64,000 nt of DNA from Sulfurovum sp. (GCA_026990595.1 JALXCZ010000049.1:1-64000), one strand, 5' to 3'; counted from the first letter of the stretch, positions 34,008 through 44,146 are shown. The notes: generated by a model not told the origin, from the letters alone. Program-made: numbers and translations.

Positions 34008-34313
34008 GTGAAGAAACACGTGATACAATTTTTACTACTGTTTTCTCTCTTCTTCAACATTGCACATGCCTCTATTATCGCTACTGAAGATACTTGTCAT
34101 CATGAAACTGCCTATGAGTATGTTGCAGAGCAGGAACATGCTACAGATTGTGGTGATTTGTGTGAGTTACATCATCTCTTTCATTTTATGGCTATCATAT
34201 CTAATGTTGAAATACATTTTGATACAAAATATGCGAAAACGTTACTCACAGAAAAACCAACGCTTTATACGCCTCCATTCCACGAAACAAGCATAAAACC
34301 TCCTATAGCTTAA
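34008..34313 (+). CDS. Small secreted His/Cys-rich protein at the head of the metal efflux operon
   Basis: 101 residues from a GTG at 34008 supported by GAAAGG eight bases upstream. A signal peptide (VIQFLLLFSLFFNIAHA) is followed by a short mature part with clustered ligands: TCHHETAYEY, EHATDCGDLCELHHLFHF. It probably binds metal in the periplasm. Similar small proteins lead czc/cus-like operons in related bacteria but I know no assigned function. The frame is open to an ATG at 33942, which lacks a ribosome binding site. The tolC-like gene follows after 77 bases. Confidence 0.65.
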   Translation: MKKHVIQFLLLFSLFFNIAHASIIATEDTCHHETAYEYVAEQEHATDCGDLCELHHLFHFMAIISNVEIHFDTKYAKTLLTEKPTLYTPPFHETSIKPPIA

Positions 34314-34390
34314 ACCACGTTACCACACCCTCATTCTCTCTTTTTAGAAGTGATGAACAACAATTAATATTTTACATTACAGGAACAACT

Positions 34391-35566
34391 ATGAAAAAAA
34401 TCGGCATGATTTTTTTAATTTTGACACTCTCCTCTTTTGGTATGAGTTATGCAAAATTTAAAAAATATACACTAAAACACTCCAATGTGCTTCAAAGTAA
34501 AGCATTATCATTACAAACAACAGATGAACAAAATAAACAGATGCTTAGAACAAAAAACCCTGAGTTAAATATGGAGATTTCTAAGTTTAATCCTAAGTTT
34601 TCATCCTCTGCTTATGGGTATGCCCTGAGTGCCTCTCAACGTATACGAACCAATGGGTATTACAATGCGCTAGAAGACAAAGCCTATGCATCCAGACTTC
34701 TACAAGAAGCATATGTAACAAATGGCAAAGCAGGATTTATAAAAACCTTGGAAAGCCTCTATACAGAGTATGTCTATCAGAGTAAACTCTTTTCACTTTT
34801 ACAGGATGAATACAAGCTTTCACGTAAGGTGACACATATAGTGAAAGAACGCTATAAGAGTGGCTCTGAGACTAAAGTATCCTATTTACAAGCCAAAACT
34901 GATACACTGACGCTCAAAGCACAAATACATACCACAAAACAAGCCATGCAATCTTTGTATTATCAACTTCTAGCCATTGGTGGATTTAAGAAAAAGGTTA
35001 CTTTGTCAAAAAAGTTTATCTATTCGGTAAGTGCGGGTACAAAAAGCGGTAAACACCTTACACCCAAAGAAAAAATACTTTTAGCAAAAGAAAAACTCCT
35101 TCAAAGTCAAATGCGTATGAATGACAATAGTATTAACGCCTATGCATTACAAGCAGGCATAGAAAAAGAACCAGACCAGTCTATATTCAGGCTAGGTATT
35201 TCTATCCCTCTTCCTGTACGAAATAACAAAGAAGAAGAGAAAGCCCTCGCACGATTGAAAATGCAGCAACTCAAGCTGGACAATGCACAATTAAAACTTG
35301 ATTTACATGCACAGCGACAGATGCTTAAATCTTCTATTAAAGAACTTTCTAGTCAGTATCAAGCACTTAAAATACTCAAACGTGAACAAAAATCTCTCAA
35401 TAGTTTATTACTTGAAGGATATAAAATTGCACAAGGCTCAATATTTGAGATGATGAATACAAAAAATAAATTGATACAAACAAGTAAATCTTTACTTCAA
35501 ACACAAAAAATGATAAATACAAAAAAAATAGAACTTCGTTTTATACAAGGACAATACAATGACTAA
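34391..35566 (+). CDS. TolC-family outer membrane efflux protein (CzcC/CusC-like)
   Basis: 391 residues: signal peptide, then long amphipathic helices with two repeats of the outer-membrane factor family (for example RYKSGSETKVSYLQAK and, in the second repeat, GYKIAQGSIFEMMNTKNKL). It would form the exit duct of the tripartite pump. A little shorter than average for the family. It overlaps the adaptor gene by eight bases. Confidence 0.85.
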   Translation: MKKIGMIFLILTLSSFGMSYAKFKKYTLKHSNVLQSKALSLQTTDEQNKQMLRTKNPELNMEISKFNPKFSSSAYGYALSASQRIRTNGYYNALEDKAYASRLLQEAYVTNGKAGFIKTLESLYTEYVYQSKLFSLLQDEYKLSRKVTHIVKERYKSGSETKVSYLQAKTDTLTLKAQIHTTKQAMQSLYYQLLAIGGFKKKVTLSKKFIYSVSAGTKSGKHLTPKEKILLAKEKLLQSQMRMNDNSINAYALQAGIEKEPDQSIFRLGISIPLPVRNNKEEEKALARLKMQQLKLDNAQLKLDLHAQRQMLKSSIKELSSQYQALKILKREQKSLNSLLLEGYKIAQGSIFEMMNTKNKLIQTSKSLLQTQKMINTKKIELRFIQGQYND

Positions 35567-36677
35567 ATACTTACTATTTCTGCTCCCATTATGGGCTTTT
35601 TCAAATGAAATAAGCATCTCACATGCACAGATGAAACCCTTAGGAAAGATTGTAAAAACCAATGCACAGATTACACAACTCTCCGACCAAAAACAAGAGA
35701 TAGTCTCTCGTCTGCCTGGTCATGTTGAAAATTATTTTGTAACCACTGGTCAAAAAGTCAAAAAAGGTGAAAAGGTTGTACTCATAGAATCTATATCACT
35801 TTCTAAAATGTCTGCAGAGTATGTCGCACTCAGACAACAGGTAAAGGCAGCAAGAGAACAACTTGAAGTAACAAAAAAACTGTATAAAAAAGGACTTGCC
35901 TCACAAAATGAACTGAACCAAAAGATTATAGCCCTAGAGAAAATACTGGCAAAACAAAATGCCCTTGTTTCACAACTTAAATCTCTTGGTATCAAAGCAT
36001 CAGACTTAAAAGAAGCTACAGACAAGTTTGTCCTTTATGCACACGCTAGTGGTGTTGTGGGAGAGATATTTGTACCACTACACTCAAATGTAAATGCTGA
36101 AGACGCTCTTATGTCTATTGTGAACCGAAGTCACTACTATGCCGTGGCATATATGCGTATCAATGATGCTATGAAAATTACATCCAAAACCACTGGGTTT
36201 GTCACCATTGCCAATAAACAGTACCCTGTACACTTTGTACAACTTCTTCCAAATATTGATGAAGAAACGCAGCGTGCAAAAGTACTCTTTATAATGATGA
36301 AATATCCTAAAAATATACTCATTCATGCCTTTACCCAAATAGATATAAGCTTAGAACCTTACCAAAATGCTGTCATGATTAAAAAATCTGCTCTTTCACT
36401 ATTCCAAGGTGAGTGGGTCGTATTTGTTGAAACACATGAAGATGAAAAAGAAGGTAAAGCTGATACGCATCCCAAAAAGGGAAATAGTGAAAGAGAAGGT
36501 GATAATGATGAAGCAGAGGAAGAAGTTCCCTATGCACCAAAAGTAGTACAAATCATAGCATACAATGGTGACGAAGTAGCCATAAAGGGGTTAAAACCAA
36601 ATGAAGAGTATGTAAGCGATGGTGTATATTATGTTAAATCTATGCTCCTTAAATCTGCCATTGGCGATGGGGATTAG
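35559..36677 (+). CDS. RND periplasmic adaptor (CzcB/CusB-like)
   Basis: 372 residues with a short signal peptide, a lipoyl-like domain (RLPGHVENYFVTTGQKVKKGEKV), a helical hairpin, and a second half-lipoyl (FVLYAHASGVVGEIF). It joins the RND pump to the outer-membrane duct. Between about residues 288 and 325 there is an insertion of mostly charged residues (HEDEKEG, HPKKGN, GDNDEAEEE) that could bind metal. Overlaps the upstream gene; the pump gene follows after nine bases. Confidence 0.88.
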   Translation: MTKYLLFLLPLWAFSNEISISHAQMKPLGKIVKTNAQITQLSDQKQEIVSRLPGHVENYFVTTGQKVKKGEKVVLIESISLSKMSAEYVALRQQVKAAREQLEVTKKLYKKGLASQNELNQKIIALEKILAKQNALVSQLKSLGIKASDLKEATDKFVLYAHASGVVGEIFVPLHSNVNAEDALMSIVNRSHYYAVAYMRINDAMKITSKTTGFVTIANKQYPVHFVQLLPNIDEETQRAKVLFIMMKYPKNILIHAFTQIDISLEPYQNAVMIKKSALSLFQGEWVVFVETHEDEKEGKADTHPKKGNSEREGDNDEAEEEVPYAPKVVQIIAYNGDEVAIKGLKPNEEYVSDGVYYVKSMLLKSAIGDGD

Positions 36678-36686
36678 GAGTCAAAT

Positions 36687-39600
36687 ATGAAACGTTTTTT
36701 TGAACTGTTAATACAGTATAAATTTTTAATTATAGCCCTTTTCATTGCCATTTCCAGTTTCGGATACAAGGCTTACACCAATATTCCTGTAGATGCCTTC
36801 CCCGATATTACACCTAAGCAGGTCGTTATCTATACAGAAAGCCCAGGAAACTCCGCTGAGGACATAGAAAAACTCATCACCTATCCTATAGAAGCAGCAA
36901 TGTCTGGGCTTCCTGGAGTAAAGATGATACTTTCAAACTCTATCTTCGGACTCTCCTATGTCTCTATTTTCTTTGAAGATAAGTACGATACCTATTTTCT
37001 AAGACAACTTGTAACTGAACGTCTCAATACCATTGAAATACCAATGGGTTGGGGAAAACCAACTATGGGACCAAACACAACGGGTCTTGGACAAGTCTTT
37101 TGGTATCAAGTGGCTGACAGTACAGGCAAACTTTCTACAACCAAACTACGTGAGATACAAGAGTATATCGTTACACCTCTACTTAAGTCTGTTGATGGGG
37201 TAGAAGATGTCATTAGCTGGGGTGGTTTTACAAAACAATACGATGTTCTCATCGATCCAAAACGTCTACAGGCGACTAACACTACCTATGATGAAGTTGT
37301 TGAGGCATTAGAGCGTTCCAATATGTCAGCAGGTGGACAATATCTTGAGTTTAACAAAGAGCAGTATCTTATTCGTGGTGCAGGTTTTTATAGGACACAA
37401 GATGATATTAAAAATACCGTCATACGCAGTAAAGATGCCATCGCTGTAACCATTGCAGATGTGGCAGAAGTAAAAAAAGGGAAAGCACCACGTTTTGGTG
37501 CAGTGACTATTGATGGAAAAGAGGCAATGTTTGGTATGGTACTGCAAAGAAGTGGTACCAACGCTGCAAAAGTGGTGGATGCCATTAAAGAAAAACTCCC
37601 ACTGGTAAATGCTGCCCTTCCAAAAAATGTAAGTATAAAAACAATATATGATAGAACAGAGATTACACATAAGGCAGTCAGTACGATGACTTCTGCTCTC
37701 ATGAGCGGGTCTATACTCGTTGCTATCGTACTCTTTTTGTTCCTCTTTGAGTTACGTTCTGCTTTCATCGTTATACTCTCTTTACCTGTCTCCTTACTCA
37801 TAGCCTTTTTGATGATGCAAGAGTACGGTATGTCTGCAAATCTTATGAGTCTCTCAGGGCTTGCCATAGCCATAGGGATGATAGTCGATGGTACTATCGT
37901 TGTGGTGGAAAACAGTTTTAGACTCCTACACGATAACCCAAAACTTGGACGCGCAGAAGTCATTGCTATGGCAACAGCAGAAGTTGCAAAACCTGTTATT
38001 TTTGCTCTACTCATCATCGCCGTAGTCTTCATACCACTACTCAGCCTTGAAGGACTTGCAGGAAAGCTATATTCACCTATGGCACTAGATATTGTATTTG
38101 TCATGTTAGGTTCACTGGCAGTGGCACTCCTGCTTGTACCCGTACTCTCATTCATGATGCTTAAAACGGGTAAACACTCTAACTCACCACTGATGCATGT
38201 TATTAAAAAGTTTTATACACCTATGCTGACTTTTGCAATGCACCATGCCAAAAAAGTGATTATCGTTACGTTTGCTATCTTCGCAGTACTTGCAGCATTA
38301 CTTACACAACAAGGTCGTGAATTTATGCCTGAGCTTAACGAAGAGTCCATAATGTATCGTGTCATTGCTATTCCTGGTACTGCCTTAGGACAAAGTACCG
38401 AGACTGCAAAAAAAATAGAAAAGTATATACTCAAACACTACCCCAATGACGTAAGCTCTGTTCTAACCATGATAGGACGAAGTGAAAAAGGAGAAACTGC
38501 ACAGGGTAACTACATGGAAGTACTCCTTACACTTAAACCTGATATTGAAGACTTAGAGGCATTGGGACACAATATGACAGAGAAGTTGCAAAATGCTTTC
38601 TCTTTTGTACAATTTGTACCCACACAACCTATTTCTATGCGTATTGAAGAGCTACTTGAAGGTGTTAAAGCTGAACTTGCCGTCAAAATATACGGAGAAG
38701 ACCAAAAAGTAATGGATAGAATTGCTACAGATATTCAAAAAGCCGTCTCTGGCATCGAAGGTTTGGAAAGACCTGAGATAGAATCACAGTTAGGACAAGC
38801 ACAAATTACTATCAAACCAGACTACTTGGCACTCTCTCGCTATGGTATCACTGTCGATGAAGTGATGCGTGTCATCCGAAATGGTATAGGTGAAGAACCT
38901 GTCACTGAGAAAATAGAGGGTATCCGCCGATTTGGTATCGTTCCTAAAATAAAAAATGCCAAAAAAGATATATCTACCATAAAAGCAATTCTTTTACGTA
39001 GCAAGACAGGGAAAATGGTACGACTTGATGAAGTATGTCACATTAAAGTTGTCCAAGGTCCTGCATTTATCAAACGTGAAGATTTGAGTCGATACATGGT
39101 TATTTCTATGGAAGCAGAAGGCAGAGACATCGCTTCATTTGTTGCCGAGGCTGATGCCAAAATAAAAAAAGATGTGAACATTCCCAACGGATACTACATC
39201 AAATGGGCTGGAGACTTCAAAAATATGCAAGAAGCCACAGCAACACTTGCTATGATTATCCCTATTACACTACTGCTCATTTTACTCCTACTCTATACGG
39301 CATTTAATTCATTCAAAAAAGCGTTCCTCATTTTACTAGGGGTACCACTAGGAATGATAGGAGGTATAGCAGGACTTCTCATAAGTGGTGAGTACCTCTC
39401 CGTCTCCGCTATTGTCGGGTTCATCGCTATCTTTGCCATCGCCATACTCAATGGTATCGTCTTGGTATCCTTCATCGATGAACTACGTAAGAAGTTTCCT
39501 ACCATCAAAACCATCGACTTGGTTAAAGATGCCACACTGCTACGCCTAAGACCCGTACTCATGACAGCCTTTACCACACTCTTTGGTATCTTGCCACTGC

Positions 39601-39737
39601 TTTATGCCACTGGTGTAGGCTCAGAGATACAGTACCCACTCTCGGTGGTTGTTACAGGGGGAATCATCTCTTCAACTATACTAACGCTTTTGGTTTTACC
39701 GGGGTTGTATGTCTTGTTTTTTAAGGAGAAGAAGTAA
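36687..39737 (+). CDS. Heavy-metal RND efflux pump (CzcA/CusA family)
   Basis: 1016 residues with the RND layout of 12 helices and two large periplasmic loops; the N-terminus has DAFPDITPKQVVIYTESPG typical of HME pumps. In helix 4 the proton-relay segment reads AIAIGMIVDGTIVVVEN (about 392-408), keeping the Asp and Glu but lacking the first Asp (DFG) of CzcA, so it is closer to the HME subgroups with AIAIG. Metal specificity is not settled; a divalent or monovalent soft metal is likely. Last gene of the operon; 229 bases without a gene follow before gyrB. Confidence 0.92.
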   Translation: MKRFFELLIQYKFLIIALFIAISSFGYKAYTNIPVDAFPDITPKQVVIYTESPGNSAEDIEKLITYPIEAAMSGLPGVKMILSNSIFGLSYVSIFFEDKYDTYFLRQLVTERLNTIEIPMGWGKPTMGPNTTGLGQVFWYQVADSTGKLSTTKLREIQEYIVTPLLKSVDGVEDVISWGGFTKQYDVLIDPKRLQATNTTYDEVVEALERSNMSAGGQYLEFNKEQYLIRGAGFYRTQDDIKNTVIRSKDAIAVTIADVAEVKKGKAPRFGAVTIDGKEAMFGMVLQRSGTNAAKVVDAIKEKLPLVNAALPKNVSIKTIYDRTEITHKAVSTMTSALMSGSILVAIVLFLFLFELRSAFIVILSLPVSLLIAFLMMQEYGMSANLMSLSGLAIAIGMIVDGTIVVVENSFRLLHDNPKLGRAEVIAMATAEVAKPVIFALLIIAVVFIPLLSLEGLAGKLYSPMALDIVFVMLGSLAVALLLVPVLSFMMLKTGKHSNSPLMHVIKKFYTPMLTFAMHHAKKVIIVTFAIFAVLAALLTQQGREFMPELNEESIMYRVIAIPGTALGQSTETAKKIEKYILKHYPNDVSSVLTMIGRSEKGETAQGNYMEVLLTLKPDIEDLEALGHNMTEKLQNAFSFVQFVPTQPISMRIEELLEGVKAELAVKIYGEDQKVMDRIATDIQKAVSGIEGLERPEIESQLGQAQITIKPDYLALSRYGITVDEVMRVIRNGIGEEPVTEKIEGIRRFGIVPKIKNAKKDISTIKAILLRSKTGKMVRLDEVCHIKVVQGPAFIKREDLSRYMVISMEAEGRDIASFVAEADAKIKKDVNIPNGYYIKWAGDFKNMQEATATLAMIIPITLLLILLLLYTAFNSFKKAFLILLGVPLGMIGGIAGLLISGEYLSVSAIVGFIAIFAIAILNGIVLVSFIDELRKKFPTIKTIDLVKDATLLRLRPVLMTAFTTLFGILPLLYATGVGSEIQYPLSVVVTGGIISSTILTLLVLPGLYVLFFKEKK

Positions 39738-39965
39738 CCAAGACAGACCTCCTTTTTGATTTAACCCAAATTTATACATTAGTATTTCTCGATTAGGGGA
39801 AATGCATGTATTTTAGGTTATATCTGCTGTAATAATTTAAGATGAATTGGTGGGAAGGAATGATCACCCTACATACACCCCCTAAAACCCCTTATTATCG
39901 TGCTTTCTATAAGGTAATTTTAGATAAAATAGTTACTATTATAAACCTATTAAGGGAGTCTGACC

Positions 39966-42281
39966 ATGGCAGAATATGGAGCGAGTAATATTAAGGTTCT
40001 TAAAGGACTTGAAGCAGTAAGAAAAAGACCAGGAATGTACATTGGAGATACCTCTACAAAGGGTCTTCACCACTTGGTCTATGAAGTCGTAGACAACTCA
40101 ATAGATGAGGCTATGGCAGGCTTCTGTGATACGATCAAAGTGACACTGACCAAAGCAGGTTCTGCCATCATTGAAGATAACGGTCGTGGTATCCCTGTTG
40201 CTGAGCACCCAACAGAAAAGATCTCTGCCGCAACAGTGGTAATGACCGTACTTCATGCCGGTGGTAAATTTGACAAAGACACTTACAAAGTTTCCGGTGG
40301 ACTTCATGGAGTGGGAGTCTCTGTTGTCAATGCTCTTTCGAAAGATCTTCACCTTACGGTTAACCGTGAAGGGAGTATCTATGAGCAGGACTTTAAAGCA
40401 GGTATCCCGCAGGAACCGTTAGCTGCTACAGGAACAACCCGTAAAAAAGGAACCAAGATCGAGTTCTGGCCGGATGATACCATCTTTACAGAAGGCGTCA
40501 TATTCCAAAAAGAGATCCTTATGAAGCGTTTCAAGGAACTTTGCTACCTTAACCCTCGTATTACCATTGAGTTCAAAGATGAACGTGATGGAACCAAAGA
40601 GGCGTATCATTTTGAAGGCGGTATCAAGCAGTTCGTCGAAGATATGAACAACAAAGAGCCTCTTTCCACTGCTCAATTCTTTCAGGGTAAAGCAGATGAT
40701 ATTGAGATAGACATTGCGCTCATGTATTGTGATGCAGACTCAGAAAAATCACTTTCATTCGTGAATAACATTAAAACACCTGATGGCGGAACACATGAAG
40801 CAGGTTTCAGAGCAGGATTGACACGTTCTATGGCAAGCTACATCGCTAAAAATGCCAATGCCAAAGAGAAAGGGGTGAAGATCACAGGTGATGACTGTAA
40901 AGAGGGGCTGATCGCTATTGTCTCCGTACGAGTACCTGAGCCACAGTTCGAAGGACAAACCAAAGGGAAACTCGGTTCATCCTATGTGCGTCCGTTGGTA
41001 CAGAAATTCTTCTCTGAAAACTTTAACAAATATCTTGAAGAGAATCCTATAGAAGCTAAAGCGATCATGGCACAGGTATTACTTGCTGCACGTGGTAGAG
41101 ATGCTGCAAAAAGAGCAAAAGATCTTGTAAAACGTAAAGATTCTATGAGTATCGGTACGCTTCCAGGTAAACTGGCAGACTGCCAAAGCAAAGACCCTGA
41201 AATCTCTGAGATTTACCTAGTGGAAGGGGATTCTGCAGGCGGTTCTGCAAAACAGGGACGTGACAGAGTATTTCAGGCGATTTTACCTCTTAAAGGTAAA
41301 ATTCTAAATGTTGAAAAAGCACGTTTGGAAAAGATCCTAAAATCAGACGAGATCAAGAATATGATCACTGCGCTTGGCTGTGGGATCGGTGAAGAGTTTA
41401 ACGAAGAGAAACTCCGCTACCACAAGATCATTATTATGACGGATGCCGATGTAGATGGTTCCCATATTCAAACACTCCTCATGACCTTCTTCTTTAGATT
41501 TTTGCAGCCGGTAATCGAACAAGGCTATCTCTATCTTGCACAGCCACCGCTTTACCGGTATAAAAAAGGGAAAAATGAGACCTATCTCAAAGATGATACT
41601 GCTCTGAATAACTTCCTTATAGAACATGGTATTGATGCGATAGAAAGCGAAACAATGGGACAGGCAGATCTGGTAGATCTCTTTAAACTTGTAGGACATT
41701 ATAAGATGGCACTCAAAGATCTTGAAAATCGTTTTGCCCTGCCTGAAGTCATCCGTTATATGATAGAAAATCCTGATATCATTGGTACTTCCAATAAAGC
41801 ATTGGCAAAAACAATTGAAAAATATATTGCTGCACTGGGGTACAACATCCTTAATAAAAACATTACTGAAGAAGAGATCCATCTCTTTGTACAGACGAAT
41901 GACGGTTTGGAAGAGCTCATTATAGATGAAGTACTCTTTACCAATCCTCAATACAATCAAGCCATAGAGTTAAACCAGAGAATCAAGGAACATATTACAG
42001 ATGAATTTAAAGATAAAGATCTTTTAGAACTCTTCAATCAAATAGAGGGATCTGCAAAAAAAGGTGCCTATATCCAACGCTATAAAGGTCTTGGTGAGAT
42101 GAACCCGGAACAGCTTTGGGAAACTACTATGACCCCAGACAACAGAAAACTCCTTCAAGTCAAAATAGAAGATGTAGAAGAGGCAAGTGATACCTTTACT
42201 CTTTTCATGGGTGACGAAGTTGAACCAAGAAGAAACTACATCGAAAGCCATGCTAAAGATGTAAAACATCTGGATGTTTAA
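39966..42281 (+). CDS. gyrB: DNA gyrase subunit B
   Basis: 771 residues: GHKL ATPase domain (VDNSIDEAMAG, EDNGRGIPV, GLHGVGVSVVNALS), then the TOPRIM region with EGDSAGGSAKQGRDR and the DVDGSHI metal site, and a C-terminal QRYKGLGEMNPEQLW. With GyrA it introduces negative supercoils. GGGAGTCTGACC lies before the ATG. Its TAA overlaps the ATG of the next gene by one base. Confidence 0.98.
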   Translation: MAEYGASNIKVLKGLEAVRKRPGMYIGDTSTKGLHHLVYEVVDNSIDEAMAGFCDTIKVTLTKAGSAIIEDNGRGIPVAEHPTEKISAATVVMTVLHAGGKFDKDTYKVSGGLHGVGVSVVNALSKDLHLTVNREGSIYEQDFKAGIPQEPLAATGTTRKKGTKIEFWPDDTIFTEGVIFQKEILMKRFKELCYLNPRITIEFKDERDGTKEAYHFEGGIKQFVEDMNNKEPLSTAQFFQGKADDIEIDIALMYCDADSEKSLSFVNNIKTPDGGTHEAGFRAGLTRSMASYIAKNANAKEKGVKITGDDCKEGLIAIVSVRVPEPQFEGQTKGKLGSSYVRPLVQKFFSENFNKYLEENPIEAKAIMAQVLLAARGRDAAKRAKDLVKRKDSMSIGTLPGKLADCQSKDPEISEIYLVEGDSAGGSAKQGRDRVFQAILPLKGKILNVEKARLEKILKSDEIKNMITALGCGIGEEFNEEKLRYHKIIIMTDADVDGSHIQTLLMTFFFRFLQPVIEQGYLYLAQPPLYRYKKGKNETYLKDDTALNNFLIEHGIDAIESETMGQADLVDLFKLVGHYKMALKDLENRFALPEVIRYMIENPDIIGTSNKALAKTIEKYIAALGYNILNKNITEEEIHLFVQTNDGLEELIIDEVLFTNPQYNQAIELNQRIKEHITDEFKDKDLLELFNQIEGSAKKGAYIQRYKGLGEMNPEQLWETTMTPDNRKLLQVKIEDVEEASDTFTLFMGDEVEPRRNYIESHAKDVKHLDV

Positions 42282-43708
42282 TGTTACTCTCCGAACTGCA
42301 AGAGAGGGAACGTCGTTTTAAACTTGCACTTCGGGCAGGTATCCCTTTACTTGTTCTTATTTTCCTGGTACTCTATGCTCTTTTCTTTCAAGATGAAAAC
42401 CTCACTCTTACACTGGGCAATAAATTTTTAATTGCCGGTATTGTTTTTATTACGATCTACTTTATCTATTTTCTCATCGAACTAAGTGTACAGGAGACAC
42501 TCATAGACCAGACCACCCAGGGCTTTAACCAAAAAGCATTTATATATAAACTGAAACACTACAAACCCAAATCTTTAGTACTCTTGACCATTGACAATCT
42601 ATCAACACTCAATGAACATTACAGTATTGAACAGATTGATCTTCTTCTCTATACCATGGTGCATAAATTGAACCTTGTTTTTAAACAGCATGGATTAGAA
42701 AATGTTTTCATCGGTAGACTCTATGGTGCAGAGTTCGTTATCGCCCTGAATGAGGAGAATGAACAGATCCAGTCGATCATGCAAAAATATATTGCAGAGA
42801 ACAAAATAATTAATGATATAGAAGTAGATTATAAATTTTCTATTGTAACCCATACCGGTGAAGATTTTGAAAAGATCATTTTACAGCTTAAAGATATTAT
42901 TGCTGCACAGGAAAAAGATACTTCCGGATCTCAAGAAGCAAACTTCATTAAAAATGCTGAAGAGATCTCTCAAGTTGAATCCAATATCATTACAGCCTTA
43001 AAAGAAGAAAAACTTCTCCTCTCCTTCAGACCTTTGCTTAATACAAAAAACAACCAGATCGATATTTATGAAATATCTGCCAAACTCAAGTCAGAAACTA
43101 TAGGAGATATCCTTCCCAGAGTCTACCTTCCTATAATTAACCGTTTAGGCTTAGGCAGAGAGTATGACTTCATTTTATTTAAACATGTAGTAGATCTTCT
43201 CCCTCTGGTAGATGAGACTATTGCTTTTACATTCAATCTCTCTCCTTTTTCTTTAAGAGATAAAACTTTTCAGGATAAATTTTTTGCCTACCTGAAAGAA
43301 AAAAATATTGATCCTTCACGTTTGATCATAGAACTTTATGAGAGAAAAGCACACCATAATCTCAGCAGCTATCTTAAGACACTCAACAGTTTCAGATCCA
43401 AAGGGATACGAATTGCCATTGATAACTTTGGTTCTTCCAATGCCTCCATGGAATATATGAAACATTTTAAGTTTGATCTTGTGCAGTTTGACAGAGACTA
43501 TGTCACAAAACTTGATGATACGAATACCTATGCCATGCTGACTTCTTTGGTCAAAATGTCAAAAGATCTACATATTACTACTGTAGCAAAATGGGTAGAC
43601 AACGAGTCACAAAAAAAGAAACTTAAAGCACTTGGAATCGACTACCTGCAAGGGTTTGGTATTGCTAAACCTATTGCAGAAAAAACACTTATAGACAAAT
43701 ATAATTAA
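42281..43708 (+). CDS. Membrane protein with degenerate GGDEF and EAL domains
   Basis: 475 residues: two membrane helices (about 20-42 and 49-70), a diguanylate-cyclase-like domain whose active-site loop is RLYGAEF instead of GGDEF, and an EAL-like domain. In the latter the catalytic motifs are altered: ELYE for EAL, DNFG for DDFG, KFD for KxD, and AKWVD for AEGVE, while YLQGFGIAKP remains. It is probably inactive as a cyclase and phosphodiesterase and may sense c-di-GMP, as LapD and FimX do. Translationally coupled to gyrB, with queF nine bases downstream. Confidence 0.85.
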   Translation: MLLSELQERERRFKLALRAGIPLLVLIFLVLYALFFQDENLTLTLGNKFLIAGIVFITIYFIYFLIELSVQETLIDQTTQGFNQKAFIYKLKHYKPKSLVLLTIDNLSTLNEHYSIEQIDLLLYTMVHKLNLVFKQHGLENVFIGRLYGAEFVIALNEENEQIQSIMQKYIAENKIINDIEVDYKFSIVTHTGEDFEKIILQLKDIIAAQEKDTSGSQEANFIKNAEEISQVESNIITALKEEKLLLSFRPLLNTKNNQIDIYEISAKLKSETIGDILPRVYLPIINRLGLGREYDFILFKHVVDLLPLVDETIAFTFNLSPFSLRDKTFQDKFFAYLKEKNIDPSRLIIELYERKAHHNLSSYLKTLNSFRSKGIRIAIDNFGSSNASMEYMKHFKFDLVQFDRDYVTKLDDTNTYAMLTSLVKMSKDLHITTVAKWVDNESQKKKLKALGIDYLQGFGIAKPIAEKTLIDKYN

Positions 43709-43717
43709 AGGATAGAA

Positions 43718-44104
43718 ATGAAATACGGTGAAAAAGAGATACAAGAATTTGATATAAATGCCAAAGAGAACTTCTGGCCAAATGAACATGAAAAGAATTA
43801 TACAATCAATATTGAACTTCCGGAGTTCATGTGCCTCTGCCCACGTTCAGGTTACCCTGACTTTGCAACATTGAAACTCTCTTATGTTCCAAACAAAAGA
43901 GTTATAGAACTCAAAGCGCTGAAACTATACATTAATTCATTTATGTATAGACATATCTCTCATGAAAATTCTGCCAATGAGATCTATGATACACTCTACA
44001 GTAAACTGGAACCGAGATCTATGAAATTAATTGCTGATTTCAATCCAAGAGGAAATGTACATACTGTTATAGAAATAGATAGTACAGATAGTACAAAAAA
44101 CTAA
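43718..44104 (+). CDS. queF: NADPH-dependent 7-cyano-7-deazaguanine reductase (type I)
   Basis: 128-residue single-domain QueF that reduces preQ0 to preQ1 for queuosine. The active Cys is in CLCPRSGYPDFA, the NADPH motif in ELKALKLYI and the catalytic His-Glu in SHEN. AAAGGA lies before the ATG. Follows the degenerate EAL gene after nine bases. Confidence 0.94.
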   Translation: MKYGEKEIQEFDINAKENFWPNEHEKNYTINIELPEFMCLCPRSGYPDFATLKLSYVPNKRVIELKALKLYINSFMYRHISHENSANEIYDTLYSKLEPRSMKLIADFNPRGNVHTVIEIDSTDSTKN

Positions 44105-44121
44105 ACTTCACCATTTGAAAT

Positions 44122-44146
44122 AAAATATGACAATATGTCATATTTT
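44122..44146. promoter_or_regulatory. Perfect palindrome, possible operator
   Basis: AAAATATGAC and GTCATATTTT surround five bases (AATAT). It lies in the 99-base gap between queF and a CI-like HTH gene, about 60 bases before that gene's ATG. It may be the binding site of that regulator, or a queF terminator (T4 at its end). Confidence 0.45.

Noticed and set aside
37388-38155. 255-codon minus-strand frame
   Set aside because: Lies inside the RND pump gene on the opposite strand; Ser/Thr-rich translation without motifs.
39738-39965. Possible small gene or riboswitch before gyrB
   Set aside because: No frame with a ribosome binding site and no conserved riboswitch motif; most likely only the gyrB promoter and leader.
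41343-41960. 205-codon minus-strand frame
   Set aside because: Antisense to the conserved part of gyrB; shadow frame.
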